Assembly (NCBI GenBank): GCA_964565645.1
Contig: CAZMFQ010000003.1
Location: 124,001 to 188,000 of the forward strand
Direction of reading: 5' to 3'
DNA: 64,000 nucleotides
From: JAHIQC01 sp964565645
GTDB taxonomy: Bacteria > Actinomycetota > Coriobacteriia > Anaerosomatales > JAHIQC01
Shown here: positions 59,654 to 64,000 of the stretch, piece by piece
Numbering within the stretch: the stretch's first letter is position 1
Layout: each line of letters opens with the position of its first letter
Program-made: the position numbers and the translations under genes
Notes under the pieces: generated by a model
The model's database searches: none
What the model was told of the DNA's origin: nothing
What the model saw: the letters and a program-made list of their open reading frames with translations, nothing else

Positions 59654-60619
59654 CGCGCTCCCCTCCTCGGCCATCTCGAGCCCCGCCTGGTCGGCCCCTT
59701 CGAGCAGCGCGAGGAACGCCTCCTCGAGGGTCTCGGTGCCGTGCCGGACCTCCTCGATCTCGACGCCGCGCTCCACGAGCAGCCGGACGATGCCGGGGAC
59801 GCGCGCATCGGGCGTCAAATCGATCCGCAGGCGGCCGTTGTCGCGCGCCGCGTCCTGCACGTAGCCGAGAGCGGCGACCTCGTCGATGAGAGGCTGCGTG
59901 AACCCGGAGCCCACGACCTCGAGCCGCCGCTTGCCCACCCTGCCCCTGACCTCGTCGGGGTGGCCGAACGCGATGAGCCTGCCCTTTCGGATGACGCCCA
60001 CGAGGTCGCAGAGACGCTCCGCCTCGGCAAGGTGGTGCGTGTTGATGAACACGGTGACTCCCTGCTCGCGCACGAGGTGCTCGAGGTCGTCGCGCAGGTC
60101 GGCCGCGGCGATCGGGTCGAGACCGGCGGTCGGCTCGTCCAGGAACAGCATGCGCGGGCGGTGCAGGAGCGCACGGACGACCGCGAGGCGCTGCTTCATG
60201 CCGCGGCTCCACGTGCCCACGAGCTCCCCGCGACGCTCGTACAGATCGAGGGGCTCGAGCAGCTCCCGGAGGCGGGGTGCGATCTCGGCGCGTTTCATGC
60301 CGGCGGCGCGGCCGAAGAACACGAGGTTCTCCTCGGCGGACAGGCGTTCGTAGAGGCCGGCGTGCTCCATGAGTGCACCACTCACCGTGCGCACCGCATC
60401 GGCGTCGCGCACGATGTCATGCCCCAGGACCCGCGCGCTGCCGGCCGTAGGCTCGACAAGTCCGAGGAGTATGCGGACCGTGGTCGTCTTGCCCGAGCCG
60501 TTGGGGCCGAGGAACCCGAACACGATGCCGGCAGGCACCTCGATCGTGAGCGCATCGACCGCCCGCACGCTGGGGAAATCGCGCGTCAGTCCGTCGGTGG
60601 AGATGGCGTTGGAGTCCAT
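59642..60619 (-). CDS. ABC transporter ATP-binding protein
   Basis: A 325-aa ABC ATPase of the DrrA/NatA type. Walker A FLGPNGSGKTTTVRILLGL, Q-loop region SGALMEHAGLYERLSAEEN, ABC signature WSRGMKQRLAVVRALLHRP (S-R-G variant), Walker B RMLFLDEPTAGLDP, switch histidine INTHHLAEAERL. A C-terminal accessory domain (~220-325) follows. ATG 60619 is the natural start, although no Shine-Dalgarno is visible in the leader. Pairs with the ABC-2 permease. The 79-bp leader holds a CCGCACC/GGTGCGG hairpin (60646-60663). Confidence 0.95.
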   Translation of the reverse strand: MDSNAISTDGLTRDFPSVRAVDALTIEVPAGIVFGFLGPNGSGKTTTVRILLGLVEPTAGSARVLGHDIVRDADAVRTVSGALMEHAGLYERLSAEENLVFFGRAAGMKRAEIAPRLRELLEPLDLYERRGELVGTWSRGMKQRLAVVRALLHRPRMLFLDEPTAGLDPIAAADLRDDLEHLVREQGVTVFINTHHLAEAERLCDLVGVIRKGRLIAFGHPDEVRGRVGKRRLEVVGSGFTQPLIDEVAALGYVQDAARDNGRLRIDLTPDARVPGIVRLLVERGVEIEEVRHGTETLEEAFLALLEGADQAGLEMAEEGSADAR

Positions 60620-60698
60620 GTGTATGTGTTTCGGCGTTTGAGGCGCCGCACCTTATGGTGCGGGGACGAGGCGCTGCGGAGGGACCGAAGCGCGCGGC

Positions 60699-62957
60699 CT
60701 AGCCGACCTTCCGAATGGGTGCATACCCCGCGAGCAGGTTCTTGGTGCCGGCTGGGCCTTTGAACACGATGGTGATCTTGTCGCCGACCACTGCGGTCAC
60801 CCGGCCGACGCCGAACGTCTTGTGCTCGACGATGTCACCGGCCGCGAAACTCTCGGTCGCCGCGGGCTCCCGCTTGGCCACACCCTCGCCGCGAGGCGCG
60901 CCCGAGCCGAACACGCGGCCCTCGCCGCGGTACGCGCCCGAGCCGGTGCCGAACGAGCCGCCCCGAGAGCCCTCGCCGCGCCGCGCGAAGCCGGTGCCGG
61001 TCACGCCCTGCGAGCCGACCCCGGAGGCCTTGATGTGCTCCTCGGGGATCTCGGCGATGAAGCGGCTGGGCGGGTTGTGCTGCGTGGCGCCGAACAGCGA
61101 ACGTGAGTGCGCGTGCGTGAGGTACAGACGCTCGCGGGCGCGCGTGATCGCCACGTACGCGAGCCGGCGCTCCTCCTCAAGCCCGGACTGTTCGAACATC
61201 GAGTTCGCGTGCGGGAACACGCTGTCCTCCATGCCCACCACGAACACGACCGGGTACTCGAGGCCCTTGGCCGTGTGCACGGTCATGAGCGTCACGGTCC
61301 GCTCCGCCTCGGCGAGCGTGTCCAGGTCGGTGCGCAGCGCGGCCCACTCCATGAACTGCGGCAACCCGGCGGCGGGTTCGTCTCCCTGCGCCGGATGCTG
61401 CGCCGAGAACTCCTCGACCACGCCGAAGAACTCCCTGATGTTCTCGATGCGGCCTTCGGACTCGAAGGTGCGTTCCGCTTCGAGGGCGCTGATGAGCCCG
61501 GCGCGCTCGACGATCGACCCGACCTGTGCGCGCAGCGACTCATCGGCCAGCCCGCGCAGCTCGTCGAGCAGTTCCACGAACGCGCCGAGCTTTCCCGCGA
61601 TCGAGGAGCCGAACTCGCCTTCGGCGGCGAGACGAAGCCCCGCCTCGAAGGAGATGCCGCGCGCGATGGACTCGTACTCGATCCGCTCGACGGTCGTCTT
61701 GCCGATGCCGCGCTTGGGGGTGTTGATGATGCGCTTGACCGAGATCTCGTCGGCGGGGTTAACGATCGCCTTGAGATAGGCCATCACGTCGCGGATCTCC
61801 GCGCGGTCGAAGAAGCGCGTGCCCCCCACGATCTGATACGGCACGCCGGCGCGCAGGAACATGTCCTCGATCACACGGCTCTGGGCGTTGGTGCGGTAGA
61901 ACACCGCGAAGTCCGAGTAGCTCAGGTGGTCCTCGCGCATGACGCGCTCGATCTCGCCCGCCACGAACCGCGCCTCGTCGCGCTCATCACTCGCGTAGTA
62001 GCGGCTGATCGCCTCGCCGCCGGCGTTCGCGGTCCACAGCGTCTTTGGCTTGCGCCCCTGGTTGTTCGCCACCACCGCATTGGCGGCCGCGAGTATCGTC
62101 GCGGTCGAGCGGTAGTTCTGCTCGAGCCTGATCACGGTGGCGTCGGGATAGTCGCGCTCGAACTCCAGGATGTTGCGGATGTCCGCGCCCCGCCACGAGT
62201 AGATGGACTGATCGTCGTCGCCCACGACCATGAGGTTGCGATGCTTGGAAGCGAGCAGGTTCACGATGCGGTACTGCGCGTGGTTCGTGTCCTGGTACTC
62301 GTCGACGCTGATGTAGCGGAACCGGTCCTGGTAGGCCGCGAGCACGTCGGTGTGCTCGGCGAGCAGCCTGTGCGCCTCCACGAGCAGGTCGTCGAAGTCC
62401 ATCGCGCACGCGGAGCGCATCCTCGCCCGGTAGCGCTTGTAGACCTTGGCCGCGGCCTTGTCGAGCGGCGTGACCGCGGCGCCTTCGAAGTCCGCGGGCC
62501 CGACGAGCTCGCTCTTGGCCGAGGAGATGCGGCCGAGGATGCCGTTGACGGGATAGCGCTTCTCGTCGAGCTCGAGCTCGGCCATCACGGCCTTGATCAT
62601 CCGCTTGGTGTCGTCGGTGTCATAGATCGTGAAGTTGCGGTCGTACTCGATCCTGTCCGCATCGGCGCGCAGCATCCTCACGCACATCGCATGGAAGGTC
62701 ATGACCCACATGGCCCGCACGCTGCCGCCCACGATCTCTGAAAGACGTTCCTTCATCTCCGCGGCGGCCTTGTTGGTGAACGTGATCGCCAGGATCTCCG
62801 CAGGTGAGACGCGTTTCTCGGTCACCAGGTGCGCGATGCGGTGCGTGAGCACGCGCGTCTTGCCCGAGCCGGCACCGGCGAGCACCAGCAGGGGCCCCTC
62901 GGTGGTCACGGCAGCGTCGCGCTGGGCCGGATTGAGGTCTGAGAGTGAGTAGGTCAT
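60699..62957 (-). CDS. pcrA: UvrD/PcrA-type DNA helicase
   Basis: A 752-aa superfamily 1 helicase involved in repair and replication restart. Motifs: Q-motif LNPAQRDAAVTTEGPLLVLA, Walker A GAGSGKTRVLTHRIAH, Ia ITFTNKAAAEMKER, II SVDEYQDTNHAQYR, III VVGDDDQSIYSWRGAD, IV RLEQNYRSTATIL, V VTLMTVHTAKGLEYPVVF and VI RRLAYVAITRARERLYL. A glycine-rich linker near 670-700 and a C-terminal Tudor-like RNA-polymerase-binding region (DIVEHKTFGVGRVTAV) complete a PcrA. Length is close to typical. Confidence 0.97.
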   Translation of the reverse strand: MTYSLSDLNPAQRDAAVTTEGPLLVLAGAGSGKTRVLTHRIAHLVTEKRVSPAEILAITFTNKAAAEMKERLSEIVGGSVRAMWVMTFHAMCVRMLRADADRIEYDRNFTIYDTDDTKRMIKAVMAELELDEKRYPVNGILGRISSAKSELVGPADFEGAAVTPLDKAAAKVYKRYRARMRSACAMDFDDLLVEAHRLLAEHTDVLAAYQDRFRYISVDEYQDTNHAQYRIVNLLASKHRNLMVVGDDDQSIYSWRGADIRNILEFERDYPDATVIRLEQNYRSTATILAAANAVVANNQGRKPKTLWTANAGGEAISRYYASDERDEARFVAGEIERVMREDHLSYSDFAVFYRTNAQSRVIEDMFLRAGVPYQIVGGTRFFDRAEIRDVMAYLKAIVNPADEISVKRIINTPKRGIGKTTVERIEYESIARGISFEAGLRLAAEGEFGSSIAGKLGAFVELLDELRGLADESLRAQVGSIVERAGLISALEAERTFESEGRIENIREFFGVVEEFSAQHPAQGDEPAAGLPQFMEWAALRTDLDTLAEAERTVTLMTVHTAKGLEYPVVFVVGMEDSVFPHANSMFEQSGLEEERRLAYVAITRARERLYLTHAHSRSLFGATQHNPPSRFIAEIPEEHIKASGVGSQGVTGTGFARRGEGSRGGSFGTGSGAYRGEGRVFGSGAPRGEGVAKREPAATESFAAGDIVEHKTFGVGRVTAVVGDKITIVFKGPAGTKNLLAGYAPIRKVG

Positions 62958-63031
62958 GGCCTGTCAGTCTACACGCCGCCACGACACGACGGTAGGGAGG
63001 AATCGCTCCGAAACGCGCCTAGAAGGCCCCG

Positions 63032-63676
63032 TCAGCGCTTCCGCCTGAGACACAACACCGCGGTGCCTGCACTGCACACGACAAGGCCCGCGAGCGCCAT
63101 CGCATGCGCCAGCAGCAGTGAGTTGTCCGCGTTCGCGTAGCGCATGGCCTCGAAGGCCACGCTGGCGCTCCACATCCAGGCGACCGGCCCCAGCACGGCG
63201 AACACACCGAACACCGCGAGCGGCACCGGCCTGCGTGCGGCGGGGTCGGACCAGACGGCGTATGCGAACGCCGCGACCGCGAGCACGGTGGGGACCACCG
63301 CGGCGATGAGATGGCCGTCGGTGAACGCGTCGGCAAAGAACCCGAACGCGCTCTCCGGCCGGAGTGCCTCCACGAACAGCATCACCGATCCCAGGGCGAT
63401 GCCGAGCAGGCCCAGCAGAAGCCCCTTGCCCGCAGCGAGCAGCGCGCCCACCGGCCCGGGTCGCGCGCCCTTCGTGACCTCGCACACGGCCGCCGGCACG
63501 GTATAGGCGAGCGGGACGAGCAGCGCGCCAAGTTTGAGGAGCTGGCCGACGATCCCGACCGCGTCCCGTTGTGCCCAGAAGCACATCATCCCCACGGCGA
63601 GCACCGGCAGCGCTGCCACCCACGAGATCGCGAACCCTCGTGCCGCCACCTTCGACCGTTCGCGCATCTCGCTCAC
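63032..63676 (-). CDS. Integral membrane protein of unknown function
   Basis: A 214-aa protein with six hydrophobic segments (FAISWVAALPVLAVGMMCFW, LLKLGALLVPLAYTVPAAVC, GKGLLLGLLGIALGSVMLFV, LIAAVVPTVLAVAAFAYAVW, PLAVFGVFAVLGPVAWMWSA, LLAHAMALAGLVVCSAGTAVL). No family recognised. GTG 63676 with GGGGAG upstream is preferred to ATG 63667. The gene lies upstream of pcrA on the same strand with a 74-bp gap, and downstream of the partial DUF218 gene. Confidence 0.7.
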   Translation of the reverse strand: MSEMRERSKVAARGFAISWVAALPVLAVGMMCFWAQRDAVGIVGQLLKLGALLVPLAYTVPAAVCEVTKGARPGPVGALLAAGKGLLLGLLGIALGSVMLFVEALRPESAFGFFADAFTDGHLIAAVVPTVLAVAAFAYAVWSDPAARRPVPLAVFGVFAVLGPVAWMWSASVAFEAMRYANADNSLLLAHAMALAGLVVCSAGTAVLCLRRKR

Positions 63677-63741
63677 CAGCAACGCTCCCCTCGGGTCACC
63701 GGGGCACACGCCCCTGGGACATGGTTCATCATCCGGCCGGC

Positions 63742-64000
63742 CTATCCTGCCACATCACGCCACCACGCGCGCGCCCAGTACACCCAGAACCCGGGGATCT
63801 CGCGCACGACGAACAGCGGCGTCTTGCCCACCGGCGCCAGCCGCATCGCCGGGACCGTGTAGACCTGCTGGCCCGCCGCCGCGTACGCCATCTTGATCCT
63901 CGGCAGGTGATAGAAGTGGCTCACGGCGATGATGCGGGTCGAACCGGATCCGCCGAGGAGCGCCACGGTGTCGCGCACCGTCGAGTCGGTGTCGACACCG
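63742..64000 (-). CDS. DUF218/YdcF-like protein (5' partial)
   Basis: Only the last ~85 residues are present; the gene continues beyond the right edge. The visible part has DTDSTVRDTVALL, the typical IIAVSHFYHLPRIKMAYAAAG block of the DUF218 (YdcF/SanA/ElyC) family, and VYTVPAMRLAP, ending in a tryptophan-rich tail (GFWVYWARAWWRDVAG). Family members are often membrane-associated and linked to envelope synthesis or vancomycin tolerance; some are thought to bind nucleotide cofactors. The role here is unknown. Confidence 0.8.
   Translation of the reverse strand, partial: GVDTDSTVRDTVALLGGSGSTRIIAVSHFYHLPRIKMAYAAAGQQVYTVPAMRLAPVGKTPLFVVREIPGFWVYWARAWWRDVAG

Noticed and set aside
60646..60663. 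CCGCACC-TTAT-GGTGCGG hairpin between pcrA and the ABC ATPase gene.
   Set aside because: Too short a stem and no T tract to call a terminator; noted in the ATPase entry only.
61107..62741. Plus-strand open frame of about 540 codons.
   Set aside because: Antisense to pcrA; product is compositionally biased and lacks motifs.
1..64000. tRNA or rRNA genes, CRISPR arrays, insertion sequences, prophage or defence islands.
   Set aside because: No transposase, integrase, Cas or phage protein, no regularly spaced repeats and no tRNA-like cloverleaf were seen; intergenic gaps are short and accounted for.

Overview
The window is high-G+C DNA (roughly two thirds G+C, with frequent GTG and occasional TTG starts) densely packed with short operons on both strands. 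The gene set suggests an anaerobic or facultatively anaerobic actinobacterium, most likely of the Coriobacteriia or a close relative. Reasons: a DUF2469-family protein next to ligA, three secreted proteins with CWB2 cell-wall-binding repeats, a methionine synthase without the AdoMet reactivation domain paired with MetV/MetF, a DUF39 homocysteine-forming enzyme, polyferredoxins, a multihaem cytochrome c, and a TorD-type chaperone. The taxonomic placement is inference. No rRNA, tRNA, CRISPR array, transposase or phage gene was found.

Layout. 1-5.0 kb: a minus-strand run of an HTH regulator with a periplasmic-binding-protein-like domain, a CWB2/FN3 surface protein, a small SUOX-like exported protein and a membrane/beta-propeller protein cut by the window edge. 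5.1-10 kb: fasciclin protein, ferredoxin-CPBP protease fusion, ligA, DUF2469, UPF0280. 10-13.5 kb: ferritin-like/GGDEF diguanylate cyclase, then lpdA-lipA. 13.5-17.6 kb: TorD chaperone, PhnD-like sensor protein, histidine kinase and LytTR response regulator. 17.7-24.1 kb: a six-gene homocysteine/methionine operon (DUF39, NIL-ferredoxin, small membrane protein, metH, metV, metF) behind a T-box leader with a probable Met (AUG) specifier. 24-31 kb: hydrolase, Nudix, two-CW, EamA transporter, CWB2 protein, PadR regulator with a flavodoxin-like reductase. 31-38 kb: apgM, a third CWB2 protein followed by an acetyltransferase and a nine-haem cytochrome, an RDD protein, thrC. 38-41 kb: small metabolic and membrane genes. 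41-46 kb: nhaA, N-formylglutamate amidohydrolase family, QEGLA/DUF1704 metallopeptidase, glutathione-synthase-like ATP-grasp. 46-50 kb: GNAT, NapH-like polyferredoxin, lipoprotein, secreted YiiX-like papain-fold protein. 50-56.5 kb: pstSCAB divergent from a PhoB/PhoR-type pair. 56.5-64 kb: PAP2 phosphatase, CBS-containing DHH pyrophosphatase, ABC exporter, pcrA, a membrane protein and a partial DUF218 protein.

How it fits together. The best-supported regulatory story is methionine supply: uncharged tRNA-Met is predicted to open a T-box terminator so that the cell makes homocysteine (DUF39 plus NIL-ferredoxin) and methylates it (MetH with MetV/MetF). Phosphate uptake is coupled to its own two-component system. 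Several genes point to anaerobic respiration and redox sensing (TorD with a three-component sensor, polyferredoxin, multihaem cytochrome, ferritin-like cyclase). The strongest candidates for poorly described biology are the ATP-grasp/QEGLA/amidohydrolase cluster, the regulator-CWB2-SUOX-like-membrane module at the left edge, the ferredoxin-CPBP fusion, and a 13-bp inverted repeat that can hide the ribosome binding site of the YiiX-like gene.
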